Notes: generated by a model from the sequence alone, not told the origin. A stretch of 64,000 bases of DNA from Streptomyces sp. NBC_00459 (GCF_036013955.1 NZ_CP107903.1:620001-684000), one strand, 5' to 3'. Positions 42,237 through 51,590 are shown, numbered from the stretch's first letter. Translations and numbers: made by a program.

Positions 42237-44471
42237 TCAGTGACCGGACGCCCGCTGCTGCCGCAGAACCGCCACCCTCCGGTACAGCTCGACGGCCTCG
42301 GCGCCCCGGCCGAGCTGTTCCAGGCAGTGGGCCTCGTCGTTGCGGCTGGCGAGGGTGTCGGGGTGGTCGGCGCCGAGCACCTGCTCGCGGGCCGTGGCGA
42401 CCCGCCGGTACTCGGCCAGGGCATCGGGCCAGCGGCCGAGCCAGCCGAGGCCGACGGCCACCTCCCGGCGGCTGACCAGCGTGTCCGGGTGGTCGGCGCC
42501 CAGGATCCGTTCGCGGATCGCGCACACGTCACGGGACTCGGCGAGCGCCTCCTCCCAGCGGTCGAGACGGCCGAGGTTGACGCCGAGACCGTGCCGGGCA
42601 CGCAGGGTCTCGGAGTGCGCGGGGCCGTTGACGCGGGTGCGGTCGTCGATCAGGTCGCGGTACAGCTTGAGGGCCTCCACGCTGCGGCCGAGCCGCCCGA
42701 GGCTGATCCCGACCTCGTAGCGGGCGGCCAGGGTGTCGGGGTGATCGGGGCCCAGTGCCTCGGCGCGCGCCCCGGCGACCTCCTGGTAAGTCTGGAGAGC
42801 CTCGGGCCAGCGCCCCAACTGACCGAGTGCGTAGGCGACTTCGTACTGAGTGACCAGTGTGTCCGGATGGGTGGCGCCGAGCACCCGGGCGCGCGCCGCC
42901 GCCACCTCGCAGGCCATGCGGTACGAGTCCTCCAGGCGCCCCAGACGACTCAGGTTGAAGGCGAGGTTGTGGCGGCAGCGCAGGGTGTCCGGATGGTCGG
43001 GGCCCATCGTGCGCTCCCGGGCGGCCAGAACGGCCGTATAGGCCTGGTGTGCGTCGAAGTGACGGCCCAACTGCCCCAGGACGTAAGCCATTTCCTGGCG
43101 GGCGGCCAGCGTGTCCGGGTGGTCGGCGCCGAGCACCCGCTCCCGCTCCCGGGCCACATGGGTGTACTCACGCAGGGCGTCGGCGGCGCGGCCGGTGCGG
43201 CTGAGGGTGAAGCCGACCTCGTAGCGGCTGGCGAGAGTCTCGGGGTGGGCGGGTCCGAGGATGTGTTCGCGTTCGGCGGCGACCGCGCGGTGCACCTCGC
43301 CCGCCTCGGCCCAACGCCCGAGGCGTCCCAGGCTCAGGCCCGCGTTGTGCCGCCCGGCCAGCGCGTTGAGCGCCTGCGGCGAGGGCGCGGGCGGCAGTTG
43401 TGGCAGGGATGCCTCGGGGCGGCCGGTGACCGGCCGGGCGATCCAGTCGCCGGTGAGGCCTGCCGACGGGTCCGGGGGTACGGCGCCGGTCCCGGCGCCG
43501 GTCGCCTTGTGGCCGGAAGTCATGCCCCGGGTCCAGGACGGCAGCCGGGGTTCACGGACGGCGGGTTCGGGGGGCCGGAGGTGGGGCTGTGGGGAGACGA
43601 CGGTCGGCACATACAGCGGGGTGGCCCGGCCCGCGCTGATCCGGCGGGCCAACTCCCTTGCGTCGCGAGGGCGTTCGTCAGGCAGCTTGGCGAGGAGGGC
43701 CAGGATGACCCGCTCCAGGAACTCGGGGATCTCGGAGCGGTGGCTGCGCGGGGGCTCGGGTGGGGTGTCACGGTGCCCTATGAGCACCGCCCAGGCGTCG
43801 TCGAGGTCGAACGGCGGTACCCCGGTGGCCAGTTCGTAGAGGACGCAGCCGAAGGAGTACAGGTCGCTGCGCTGGTCGACCTCGCTGCCGCTGATCTGCT
43901 CCGGCGACATGTAGTGCGGGGTGCCCATCGCGATTCCGGTGCCGGTGAGCCGGGAGGTGAAGCCGATGTCGTGGCCGAGGCGCGCTATGCCGAAGTCGCA
44001 GATCTTCACCGTACCGTCGGTCAACCGCATGATGTTCGCGGGCTTCAGATCACGGTGGACGATGCCCTGTTCGTGGGTGTAGGCGAGGGCGGCAGCGACC
44101 TGGTCTGCGATGTCGACGACGTCCGGGACGCGCAGCGGATGGTGCTTGTTGTCCTCCAGGAGCTGGCTCAGATTGCGCCCGTCCAGCAACTCCATGACGA
44201 GATAGAGCACCCCGTCGGACTCGCCGAAGTCGTGCACGACGGTCACCCCGCGGTGCTGCAACGCGGCGGCCACCCGCGCCTCGCGCCGGAACCGCTCCCG
44301 CAGGACACGCGTGAAGGAGTGGTCGTGGTGCGGCCCGAGGGGCTTCAGACACTTCACGGCGACCTGGCGCCCCAGCGACTCGTCGCGAGCACGCCACACT
44401 TCCCCCATGCCGCCGCGCCCGATCAGATCGATCAGCCGGTACCGGCCCTGGATCAGTCTGGTGTCCGCCAT
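42237..44471 (-). CDS. Ser/Thr protein kinase with C-terminal TPR array
   Basis: 744 residues. Kinase domain about 10-275: Gly loop IGRGGMGEVW (17-26), Lys40, catalytic HRDLKPAN with Asp141, DFG with Asp159, and GTPHYMSPEQ. A Pro-rich linker (about 285-370) has no transmembrane segment. The C-terminus (about 375-740) has nine 42-residue TPR units with the consensus LGxDHPDTLxxRxEVGxxLG then LGRWxEALxxYRxV. This layout marks a cytosolic signalling kinase whose TPR array recruits partners or substrates, unlike PknB-type receptors. It follows the MpaB-type gene by 57 bp on the same strand and may be co-transcribed. Confidence 0.92.
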   Translation of the reverse strand: MADTRLIQGRYRLIDLIGRGGMGEVWRARDESLGRQVAVKCLKPLGPHHDHSFTRVLRERFRREARVAAALQHRGVTVVHDFGESDGVLYLVMELLDGRNLSQLLEDNKHHPLRVPDVVDIADQVAAALAYTHEQGIVHRDLKPANIMRLTDGTVKICDFGIARLGHDIGFTSRLTGTGIAMGTPHYMSPEQISGSEVDQRSDLYSFGCVLYELATGVPPFDLDDAWAVLIGHRDTPPEPPRSHRSEIPEFLERVILALLAKLPDERPRDARELARRISAGRATPLYVPTVVSPQPHLRPPEPAVREPRLPSWTRGMTSGHKATGAGTGAVPPDPSAGLTGDWIARPVTGRPEASLPQLPPAPSPQALNALAGRHNAGLSLGRLGRWAEAGEVHRAVAAEREHILGPAHPETLASRYEVGFTLSRTGRAADALREYTHVARERERVLGADHPDTLAARQEMAYVLGQLGRHFDAHQAYTAVLAARERTMGPDHPDTLRCRHNLAFNLSRLGRLEDSYRMACEVAAARARVLGATHPDTLVTQYEVAYALGQLGRWPEALQTYQEVAGARAEALGPDHPDTLAARYEVGISLGRLGRSVEALKLYRDLIDDRTRVNGPAHSETLRARHGLGVNLGRLDRWEEALAESRDVCAIRERILGADHPDTLVSRREVAVGLGWLGRWPDALAEYRRVATAREQVLGADHPDTLASRNDEAHCLEQLGRGAEAVELYRRVAVLRQQRASGH

Positions 44472-44528
44472 CTCGTACTGCCGCCCCCGGTCCTGTTCGC
44501 CCTCCCCTGGCCCGTCCAGTATGGCGAG

Positions 44529-45386
44529 CTATCCTCCGAGTTTGTACGGCGCGGGGCGCGAGCCGGGGCCGAGCCGTGCCATGGCCCGCAGCACGTGTTT
44601 GGGCGGGAGTTGCCAGCGAAGACGTGCGGGAACGCGGCGCAGCAGGGTGCCGGTGGCACGCAACTGCCGGGTGACGGCGGCCGGTTCGGCTGCGGCTCGG
44701 CCGTACAACTCATGGGCGTACGGCGGCAGAGAGGCGTACGCCAGCTGCGCCACGCGCCGCCACACCAGCTCACGCGCCGGGACGAGCAGCGGATGCGTCG
44801 GCGGGCGGAGGAGGAAGTCGTCCACCACGCGCGCATCTGCTCCGACGGCCAGTTCGGGCCGGACCTTCTCGAAGTAGGCGCGCATCTCGGCCTGGTTCGC
44901 CGGTACGGCGTCGGGGTCGAGACCCACCAGGCGGGCGCTGACCAGGTGTTCCCGGATGTACCGGTCGGCGTGCGCGTCGGCGATCGGGTATCCGGAGCGG
45001 CGCAGGATGTGCAGATAGGAGTCGATCTCGGCGCAGTGCACCCACAGCAGCAGTCCGGGCTCGTCGACGCCGTAGCGCTCCCCGGTGTCCGGGTCGACGG
45101 CGGACAGCATGCGGTGGATCTTCCGGACCCGGGCGCCCGCCTTCTCGGCCGCTTCCGTGGTCCCGTAGGTCGTGGTGCCGACGAAGCTCGCGGTGCGCAT
45201 CAGCCGGCCCCAGGCCTCTTTCCCGAAGTCCGAGTTCTGCGTGACCCCACGCACCGCTCGCGGATGCAGCGCCTGGAAGTACAGCGCGCGGACTCCGGCG
45301 ACCCACATCATGGGGTCGCTGTGCAACTGCCACGTCACGGACCGGGGGCCGAACAGTCCCGGATCGCCTACGCGTGTGCCGTCCAC
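44529..45386 (-). CDS. MpaB/DUF2236-family oxygenase
   Basis: 285 residues from GTG 45386, which has a GGGGAGG site 7 bases upstream; a longer start at 45449 is not supported. DUF2236 landmarks: GPRSVTWQLHSDPMMWVAGV, RALYFQALHPRAVRGVTQNS, LLLWVHCAEIDSYLHI and a final AMARLGPGSRPAPY. The family includes latex-clearing rubber oxygenase and fungal MpaB, haem proteins that cleave isoprenoid double bonds. The conserved His and Arg positions are visible, but the natural substrate in Streptomyces is unknown. Next gene downstream is the TPR kinase. Confidence 0.85.
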   Translation of the reverse strand: MDGTRVGDPGLFGPRSVTWQLHSDPMMWVAGVRALYFQALHPRAVRGVTQNSDFGKEAWGRLMRTASFVGTTTYGTTEAAEKAGARVRKIHRMLSAVDPDTGERYGVDEPGLLLWVHCAEIDSYLHILRRSGYPIADAHADRYIREHLVSARLVGLDPDAVPANQAEMRAYFEKVRPELAVGADARVVDDFLLRPPTHPLLVPARELVWRRVAQLAYASLPPYAHELYGRAAAEPAAVTRQLRATGTLLRRVPARLRWQLPPKHVLRAMARLGPGSRPAPYKLGG

Positions 45387-45509
45387 TCGACGCCTCCCCT
45401 GTCGGGCTGTCTGAAAGGACACGCCCTCCCCCACGACGTCACCCCACATCCTTCCCCCAGCACCTCTGGGTCATTCCCGCAACGGGCCGTGATGCTACCG
45501 GCCCCGGGT

Positions 45510-46208
45510 TCAGCCGCCCTTCCCGGGTGCGGGTGCGGCGACACCGGCGGGGGCGTTGCGGAGCATCGCCTGGTAGAGGGCGTCGTGTGCGGGTGAGGGG
45601 GGCAGGGTTCCGCGGGCGGGCGCCTCCAGGGACTGGATCATCAGGGCGACGACGCGACGCCAGGCGTCGGGGGCGGCTTCGCCGGTGGCGTTGACGACGC
45701 CGGCGTTGGCCATGTGGATCAGTACCAGGTCGGAGGGGTCGAAGTCCGCGCGGAGCCGGCCCGTGGCCTTGGCGCGGCTGATGAGCCGCACCATGCCCTC
45801 GTACGCCTCGTTGCGGCGGTCCTCCATCGCTTTGGCAGTGGGGAAGGTCGTGGTCAGGACATCGGCGAAGCCGTAGTCGGCCGCCTGCATCGCGCAGGCG
45901 GTCTCGATGTAGCCGACGAAACCGTGCCAGGGGTCGGGGTCGTCGAGGGCGACGGCGACCGCGTCCGCGTAGGCGTCCATGCGATCGGCGAAGACGGCGG
46001 CGACCAGCTCCTCCTTCGTGGGGAAACGGCGGAAGATCGTGGCGATCCCCACCCCCGCCTCACGGGCCACGGAGGCCATGGAGGCGTGCAGACCGTCGTG
46101 CGCGAACACCCGGCGAGCGGCGGCGATGATCCGCTCCCGGTTGCGCTCGGCGTCGCTGCGCAGCGGCTGGGCGGCGGGTTCGTCAGAGCGCTGGGCGCGA
46201 GGGTTCAT
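45510..46208 (-). CDS. TetR-family transcriptional regulator
   Basis: 232 residues. HTH at 20-70 (RIIAAARRVFAHDGLHASMASVAREAGVGIATIFRRFPTKEELVAAVF is the helix-turn-helix block). The C-terminal ligand domain is of the TetR_C type with ACAMQAADYGFADVL. It is divergent from an SDR gene; the 149-bp gap holds two CGGATAGGG-type repeats and a 10-bp inverted repeat, so it most likely represses the SDR and itself. Ligand unknown. Confidence 0.88.
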   Translation of the reverse strand: MNPRAQRSDEPAAQPLRSDAERNRERIIAAARRVFAHDGLHASMASVAREAGVGIATIFRRFPTKEELVAAVFADRMDAYADAVAVALDDPDPWHGFVGYIETACAMQAADYGFADVLTTTFPTAKAMEDRRNEAYEGMVRLISRAKATGRLRADFDPSDLVLIHMANAGVVNATGEAAPDAWRRVVALMIQSLEAPARGTLPPSPAHDALYQAMLRNAPAGVAAPAPGKGG

Positions 46209-46226
46209 ACCCGCCAGTTTAACAAT

Positions 46227-46312
46227 CGGATTGCCCTATCCGGTTCTCGTGCTACCGTGACCACGGAGAACCGGAAAGGTCCATCCGGATACTAAATGGA
46301 TATCCCTATCCG
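46227..46312. promoter_or_regulatory. TetR/SDR operators
   Basis: Copy 1: CGGATTGCCCTATCCG (46227-46242, arms CGGAT/ATCCG). Copy 2: GGATATCCCTATCC (46298-46311, arms GGATA/TATCC). Both contain CCCTATCC. Between them TCCGGTTCTC (46239-46248) and GAGAACCGGA (46266-46275) form a perfect 10-bp inverted repeat. These are likely binding sites of the adjacent TetR protein. Confidence 0.6.
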
Positions 46313-46357
46313 AATGAACCCCTGTCTCCATCACGCCATACCAACGGAAGGAACGCC

Positions 46358-47065
46358 GTGACCAGCATCGCCATCGTCGGAGCCGGCCCCCAGATGGGCC
46401 TGGCCATCGCCCGCACCTTCGGCACCCGGGGATTCGACGTCGCCCTGATCTCGCGCAACCGCGAGAAGCTCGACGGAGTCGTCGGCAAGCTCGCCGCCGA
46501 GGGCATCACCGCCGCCGCGTTCCCCGCGAACGTGCTCGACCGCGCCGGCCTCACCCACGCGCTCAAGGAGGCGTCCGCCGAGTTCGGTGGGATCGACGTC
46601 CTGGAGTACTCCCCCGTGGGATCGTTCGGCATCACCACGCTGACCGCTCCGGCCACCACCGAGCCGTCCGATGTGGAGTTCGAGATGAACTTCCAGCTGT
46701 ACGGCGCCATCGCCGCGACCAAGGCGGTGCTGCCGGCGATGCGTGAGGCCGGTGCGGGCACCCTGCTCTACACCACCGGTGCCGGCTCGATCTGGCCCGA
46801 CCCGCGGGTGGCCAACGTCAACGCAGCCGCGGCGGCGCTGCGCAACTGGGTGATGAACCTGCACAAGGAACTCGCCGACGCCGACACCGGCATCCAGGCC
46901 GCCCACATCGGCATCGACTCGTCGATCGGCGTCTCCGTCATCCCGGGCATCGAGGCGGCCCAACCCGAACAGATCGCCCCGCTCTACTGGGACCTGCACA
47001 CCACCCGGCGCGACGAGGCCGAGGCCGTCTTCCGCCTCGACGGCGAGGCATTCCCCCGAGCCTGA
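46358..47065 (+). CDS. Short-chain dehydrogenase/reductase
   Basis: 235 residues. Rossmann N-terminus SIAIVGAGPQMGLAIARTFG (an atypical GAGPxMG in place of TGxxxGxG), VALISRNREKLD, and NVVxxxVNN region. The usual YxxxK catalytic pair is not obvious: the stretch after LYTTGAGSIWPDPRVANVNA lacks the Tyr-x3-Lys, so it is an atypical SDR that may reduce poorly or act as a binding protein. Divergent from the TetR gene, which likely controls it. ATG 46358 has GGAAGGA upstream; a hairpin terminator follows at 47115. Confidence 0.82.
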   Translation: MTSIAIVGAGPQMGLAIARTFGTRGFDVALISRNREKLDGVVGKLAAEGITAAAFPANVLDRAGLTHALKEASAEFGGIDVLEYSPVGSFGITTLTAPATTEPSDVEFEMNFQLYGAIAATKAVLPAMREAGAGTLLYTTGAGSIWPDPRVANVNAAAAALRNWVMNLHKELADADTGIQAAHIGIDSSIGVSVIPGIEAAQPEQIAPLYWDLHTTRRDEAEAVFRLDGEAFPRA

Positions 47066-47114
47066 CACCTCAGCGGCCCCCGCCGCACCTCGTCCCGGAC
47101 CAGCTGTGCCGTGA

Positions 47115-47155
47115 CCGGGCCGAGGACTGCCTTCCGGCATGCGTCCTCGGCCCGG
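47115..47155 (+). terminator. Hairpin terminator after SDR gene
   Basis: CCGGGCCGAGGAC (47115-47127) pairs perfectly with GTCCTCGGCCCGG (47143-47155), 13-bp stem and 15-base loop, 50 bp past the stop codon. Confidence 0.8.
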
Positions 47156-47326
47156 CCATGGATCCCGCACGCCCGTACACCGTCGAAACGTCGAAACGTC
47201 GACTGTCACCTTCCCCGAGGGACGGCGGTCAGCGACGAGACCGGACTGGTCTCCAGCCGATGGTCACGGATCCGCCTCCCGGACGTACGCAGGACCGTCC
47301 GGTGCTGCCCGAGGGTTCCTGAGACG

Positions 47327-48271
47327 TCACGCGGGGACCTCGTCATCCCTGCAGTTACGGATCACCAGGCCGTCGTTGTCCTTGGCCTCGTCGTTCCCCC
47401 AGCGTTGGAGGTAGTACGCCGACACAAAGGCACGGCCCTTCCCACCGGGCGCCACCTCGTCGAGGTCGGTCAGCAGCCACCAGTGGTTGTACGAGTCGCC
47501 CACCCGCACCTCGTCGCCCGCCTTCTTGCACAGGACGTAGTTGGTGCCCTTGAGCAGCTTGCCCTGGGGCGCGCACTGCGGCCTGCTGTCACCGACGCAG
47601 TCGACTGCGTCGTAGCCGGTCGCGTCGGCGAAGGTGTCCACCCAGTACTTGGTGGGCTCGCCGCCTCCGCCACAGGCGTTGGTACTGGTCACCTTGGGGA
47701 AGACGTCGTCCGGTGAGAGCCGGTACTCGGTCCCCTGGATCACCGGGTGCACCATCTCGTCGGTTTCGCCGTCGTTGTCCCCGTTGCTGTCGAAGAGCTG
47801 CTCGTAGTGCAGATGCGCCGAGGTCGTACCGACCAGGCCCAGCCGCCCGAGCGTGGTCCCGGAGGCGACCTGCTGTCCGAGGCGCACATCGACGCGGTCC
47901 ATGTGCAGATAGACCGTGAACCAACCGTTGCCGTGGTTGATCTCCAGGCCGCCCGGCTCGAAGCGCTCGGTGACCGTGCCGGCCGCGGACGCGGCCACCA
48001 GCGAGCCGAGGGTGCTCCCGCCGACCCGGTACATGTCGAGCTTCTTGTCGTCGGGCGCATGACCCCGGTACGTCTGCAGCTGCCAGGTCTGCCCGCAGGC
48101 GAAAGGCAGTTTGAAATCGGGCCTTGCGGCCGGTGCCGCGAGCGCCGAACGCGCGGTCCCCGGCGCGGCGGAAGCCGTCGATACCGTGGCCGCCAGAGCA
48201 GTCAGGACCGCCACGAACATGACCAGAACCGCGGCCGCCCGGCCCGGACCTCTTTCTCTTCGGAGTCGCAC
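47327..48271 (-). CDS. Secreted M23-type (LytM-like) peptidase with SH3-like C-terminus
   Basis: About 314 residues from GTG 48271 (GGGAAGGG upstream); ATG 48304 would add 11 residues. Signal peptide (AAAVLVMFVAVLTALAATVS), then an M23-like domain: QTYRGHAPDDKKLDMYR, SLVAASAAGTVTERF, LEINHGNGWFTVYLHMDRV and the HxH motif SAHLHYEQLF. The first zinc-ligand motif is spaced differently from the canonical HxxxD, so activity is uncertain. The last 80 residues form an SH3-like module with Cys pairs. Probably acts on peptidoglycan outside the cell. Confidence 0.75.
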   Translation of the reverse strand: MRLRRERGPGRAAAVLVMFVAVLTALAATVSTASAAPGTARSALAAPAARPDFKLPFACGQTWQLQTYRGHAPDDKKLDMYRVGGSTLGSLVAASAAGTVTERFEPGGLEINHGNGWFTVYLHMDRVDVRLGQQVASGTTLGRLGLVGTTSAHLHYEQLFDSNGDNDGETDEMVHPVIQGTEYRLSPDDVFPKVTSTNACGGGGEPTKYWVDTFADATGYDAVDCVGDSRPQCAPQGKLLKGTNYVLCKKAGDEVRVGDSYNHWWLLTDLDEVAPGGKGRAFVSAYYLQRWGNDEAKDNDGLVIRNCRDDEVPA

Positions 48272-48363
48272 GAAACCCCACCCTTCCCTGTCACCGATCC
48301 ACATGGCTGTTCCGTGGGCACGGTGCCCCATCCGGCGAGGAAAGGGACTCCCGCAAGTTCCGG

Positions 48364-48801
48364 ATGTCCTCCCCCGCCGCCCCACGGCTAGCCTCCGAAC
48401 GTCGGTTCAGGGACCGCACAGGCATCACAAGGGAGGGAACACTCCTGCGTGTTGGGGCGGGACTGCGGTGGCTGCCGGCCGCCGTTCTGCGGCACAGTGA
48501 CCGCCGAGCCATCGACCTCCACCCCCAACCTGCCTACGAGCCTTGGGCCGAGATGATGACCCGGTCCACGACGCACCATCCGTTCCTGACGCAGCGACTG
48601 CGCGAGTGGTCCTTGTTCCGGGCCGTCACTCTGGGGCAGCCATGCCGTCCGGACGCCTTGCTCGAGTCGTCCAACTGGCTCCAGCTCAAGGCGGCCGAAA
48701 CGTCGAACGCCGCCGTCCTCGCGATCCTCGCCGCCGGCGGTCGCACCAAGCGGATCCGCAACACCGCCCGGACCAACCTCCGGCAGCACGGCTCGTCCTG
48801 A
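48364..48801 (+). CDS. Small hypothetical protein
   Basis: Up to 145 residues. The part from about residue 48 (AIDLHPQPAYEPWAEMMTRS, HPFLTQRLREWSLFRAVTLG, LESSNWLQLKAAETSNAAVL) looks globular and has normal Streptomyces codon use; the first 45 residues are doubtful. No in-frame start with a ribosome site was found nearer, so the true start is uncertain and could be 48553. No family recognised. It overlaps the region upstream of the divergent M23 gene. Confidence 0.45.
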   Translation: MSSPAAPRLASERRFRDRTGITREGTLLRVGAGLRWLPAAVLRHSDRRAIDLHPQPAYEPWAEMMTRSTTHHPFLTQRLREWSLFRAVTLGQPCRPDALLESSNWLQLKAAETSNAAVLAILAAGGRTKRIRNTARTNLRQHGSS

Positions 48802-49139
48802 GTCACAGATCAACTGATCCACAGATCTTGACCATTGCTCCTTTGCCCATTGCTCCTCCGGCGAGGCGATTCCTCAGCCACGTCCCGAACGCCTCACGTC
48901 CGCGCCCGGGCGAAGACGTCAGCCGAAGGCGGTCACCGGGCCACCGTCTCCCCGCGGTCAGGGCAGCGCCGGCCGACGGGATGAGAGGAGGACGGGGAGT
49001 AGTACCGCGGTACCGATCGGCTCCGCCCGATTCGGTTCCGCGGTACCGGATGGTCGCCCGTTACCGCTCCTAGGTTGAGATCGCGGGTCAGTCAGGACCG
49101 GCTCACCCAATGATCTCTTCTCCTGGTGGGAGTAATTCC
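48802..49139. other. Promoter region of MMPL-histidine kinase-response regulator unit
   Basis: No gene supported. The last 140 bp hold two CCGCGGTACCG repeats (49005-49015 and 49038-49048), exactly 33 bp apart, and a third partial GTTACCG at 49060-49066. These look like multiple same-face binding sites of a response regulator. Confidence 0.5.
49005..49048. promoter_or_regulatory. Direct CCGCGGTACCG repeats upstream of MMPL gene
   Basis: Two exact 11-bp copies (49005-49015, 49038-49048), each centred on the self-complementary CCGCGG, with a 33-bp period equal to three helical turns. They end about 90 bp before the MMPL start. Suitable for a LuxR-type response regulator such as the one encoded at 53063. 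Confidence 0.55.
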
Positions 49140-51590
49140 GTGGCCACCTTTCTCTATCGGCTCGGCCGGCTGTCGTTCCGGCGGCGACGCATCGTCGTGA
49201 TGCTGTGGGTCGCCGTCCTGGCCGCCATCGGCATCGGCGCCATGAGTGCGCCCGGCACATCCTCCGGGGCCCTGAGCGTTCCGGGCACACAGTCGCAGCG
49301 GGCGATCGACCTGCTGCGGAAGGAGTTCCCGCAGGCCTCCGCCGACGGCGCCACGGCCCGTGTGGTGTTCGAGGCGCCCAGCGGGCAGAAGCTCACCTCC
49401 GCCGCGAACAAGGCCGTGGTCGAGTCCCTGGTGGCGAAGCTGGAGAAGTCGCCGCAGGTGTCGGGCGTCACTGATCCCTTCAGCAGCGGCCTGTTCAGCA
49501 AGTCCGGCACCATCGCCTACGCCCAGGTGTCCTACAAGGTCCCCGAGGCCGATGTCAGCGGCGCGGCCCACGCCGTCCAGGCCGACGTCGTCCAGCAGGG
49601 CGAGAAGGCCGGCCTGAAAGTGAGCCTGGGCGGCAACGCCGTCAAGGACAAGGCCGCGAGCAAGGTGGCCGAGCTGATCGGTGTCGGGGTCGCCGCCATT
49701 GTTCTGGTGATCACCTTCGGCTCGATGATCGCGGCCGGACTGCCCCTGCTCACAGCGATCCTCGGAGTGGCCGCGGCCGTCCTGTCGGTCACGCTCGCCA
49801 CGCACTTCTTCGATCTGGCCTCGGCCTCAACGACCCTGGCACTGATGCTGGGTCTGGCCGTCGCCATCGACTACGCCCTGTTCATCGTCTCCCGCTACCG
49901 CAACGAGATCCGCGACGGCCACGAACCGGAGGAAGCGTGCGGACGTGCCCTGGGCACCGCCGGGTCCGCGGTCGTCTTCGCCGGCTTGACCGTGATCGTC
50001 GCGCTGAGCGGCCTGACCGTCATCGGTATCGGCACGCTCACCTCCATGGGGCTGGCCTCCGCCTTCGCCGTGGCCGTCGCCGTGGTCATCGCGCTGACCC
50101 TGCTGCCCGCCGTGCTCGGCTTCGCCGGTATGCGGATCATGAAGAGCAGGATGCTGACCCCTCGTATGAAGGCGCTGGAGCGCGGCGAGGGCGAGTCGAT
50201 GGGTGTGCGCTGGGCGAAGTTCGTCACCCGCAACCCGATCAAGGTGCTCGCGGTCGCGGTGGCCGCCCTGGCCGTGCTGGCCATCCCCGCGATGTCCCTG
50301 CGGATGGCCCTGAACGACGACTCCGGCAAGCCCCCCGGCAGCACCCAGCGCATCGCCTACGACACCCTCAGCAAGGGCTTCGGGCCGGGCTTCAACGGAC
50401 CGCTCACCGTAGTCGTCGACGCCCGTGACAGCGACGATCCCAAAGCAGCCGCCCAGGACGCTTACACCATGCTGAGCAAGCTGGACGATGTCGCCGCCGT
50501 TCGTCCTCCCTCCTTCAACGAGGCCGGTGACGTGGCCCTGCTCGGCGCCATTCCCAAGAGCGCCGCCACCAGTGAGGCCACCAAGGACCTCGTGGGCGAG
50601 ATACGCGGCCACGGCGCCGCCCTGCACCAGGACACCGGCGCCGACCTGATGGTCACCGGTCTGACCGCCGTCAACATCGACGTCAGCACCAAGCTCTCCG
50701 ACGCCCTCATCCCGTATCTGGCCATCGTCGTGGGTCTGGCCCTGGTGCTGCTCCTGCTGGTCTTCCGGTCGATCGTGATCCCGCTCAAGGCCGCCCTGGG
50801 CTTCCTGCTCAGCGTGGTGTCGACCCTCGGTGTCCTGGTCGCGGTCTTCCAGTGGGGCTGGCTGAAGGACCTCTTCGGCGTCGACCAGACCGGCCCCATC
50901 GTCAGCCTGCTGCCCATCCTGCTGATCGGCGTCGTGTTCGGACTCGCCATGGACTACGAGGTCTTCCTCGTCTCCCGGATGCGGGAGGAGTACGTCCACG
51001 GCGCCGAACCCACGCAGGCCATCGTGCGGGGTTTCCGGCACAGCGGCCGGGTGGTGACCGCCGCCGCGGTCATCATGGTCTCCGTCTTCTCCGGATTCCT
51101 CCTCGACGACGCGGCTCTGATCAAGTCGATCGGTCTGGGGCTCGCCGCCGCCGTGTTCTTCGACGCCTTCGTCGTCCGGATGACCATCGTCCCGGCGGTG
51201 ATGGCCCTGCTCGGTCACCGTGCGTGGGCCCTGCCGAAGTGGCTCGACCGGGTCCTTCCGAACGTGGACGTCGAGGGCGAGAAACTGCGCCACGCGCTCG
51301 AAGCCCCGCAGACGGACTCCGCGCCCGAGCCCGTACTCGCCGGTGTCGCCGCCGGGATCCACGGGGGCTCGGACAGCCACAGCGCCCCCCACGTCCTCAC
51401 CGGCGTCCACGCTTCCGGCGCCCCGGACGCGCCGGCACCTGCCCCACAGGCCCCGGGGAGGGGACACGGACTGTCCGGGCTCAAGCAGCGCCTGGCACGG
51501 GGCGGTGACACCAACGTCCCCGCCGGAACGACGGAGTCGGAGGCACCGGCACGAAGGAAACTGCTGAGGAACCCGATGCGCAGGCGCTGA
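49140..51590 (+). CDS. MMPL-family RND exporter
   Basis: 816 residues from GTG 49140 with GGTGGGAG upstream. Two RND halves: each has one helix, a large extracytoplasmic domain and a helix bundle. Membrane blocks include VVMLWVAVLAAIGIG, ELIGVGVAAIVLVITFGS, LALMLGLAVAIDYALFIVSR (functional Asp-Tyr pair), AIVVGLALVLLLLVFRS and VVFGLAMDYEVFLVSRMRE (second Asp-Tyr). A disordered C-terminal tail follows. MMPL proteins move lipids or hydrophobic drugs with the proton gradient. It is followed 125 bp on by a histidine kinase/response regulator pair, suggesting an envelope-stress response and export unit. A hairpin at 51658 separates them. Confidence 0.92.
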   Translation: MATFLYRLGRLSFRRRRIVVMLWVAVLAAIGIGAMSAPGTSSGALSVPGTQSQRAIDLLRKEFPQASADGATARVVFEAPSGQKLTSAANKAVVESLVAKLEKSPQVSGVTDPFSSGLFSKSGTIAYAQVSYKVPEADVSGAAHAVQADVVQQGEKAGLKVSLGGNAVKDKAASKVAELIGVGVAAIVLVITFGSMIAAGLPLLTAILGVAAAVLSVTLATHFFDLASASTTLALMLGLAVAIDYALFIVSRYRNEIRDGHEPEEACGRALGTAGSAVVFAGLTVIVALSGLTVIGIGTLTSMGLASAFAVAVAVVIALTLLPAVLGFAGMRIMKSRMLTPRMKALERGEGESMGVRWAKFVTRNPIKVLAVAVAALAVLAIPAMSLRMALNDDSGKPPGSTQRIAYDTLSKGFGPGFNGPLTVVVDARDSDDPKAAAQDAYTMLSKLDDVAAVRPPSFNEAGDVALLGAIPKSAATSEATKDLVGEIRGHGAALHQDTGADLMVTGLTAVNIDVSTKLSDALIPYLAIVVGLALVLLLLVFRSIVIPLKAALGFLLSVVSTLGVLVAVFQWGWLKDLFGVDQTGPIVSLLPILLIGVVFGLAMDYEVFLVSRMREEYVHGAEPTQAIVRGFRHSGRVVTAAAVIMVSVFSGFLLDDAALIKSIGLGLAAAVFFDAFVVRMTIVPAVMALLGHRAWALPKWLDRVLPNVDVEGEKLRHALEAPQTDSAPEPVLAGVAAGIHGGSDSHSAPHVLTGVHASGAPDAPAPAPQAPGRGHGLSGLKQRLARGGDTNVPAGTTESEAPARRKLLRNPMRRR

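Noticed and set aside
42162..45596. 1144-codon plus-strand open frame opposite the TPR kinase
   Set aside because: Antisense shadow of the repeat-rich kinase and DUF2236 genes; no recognisable domain.
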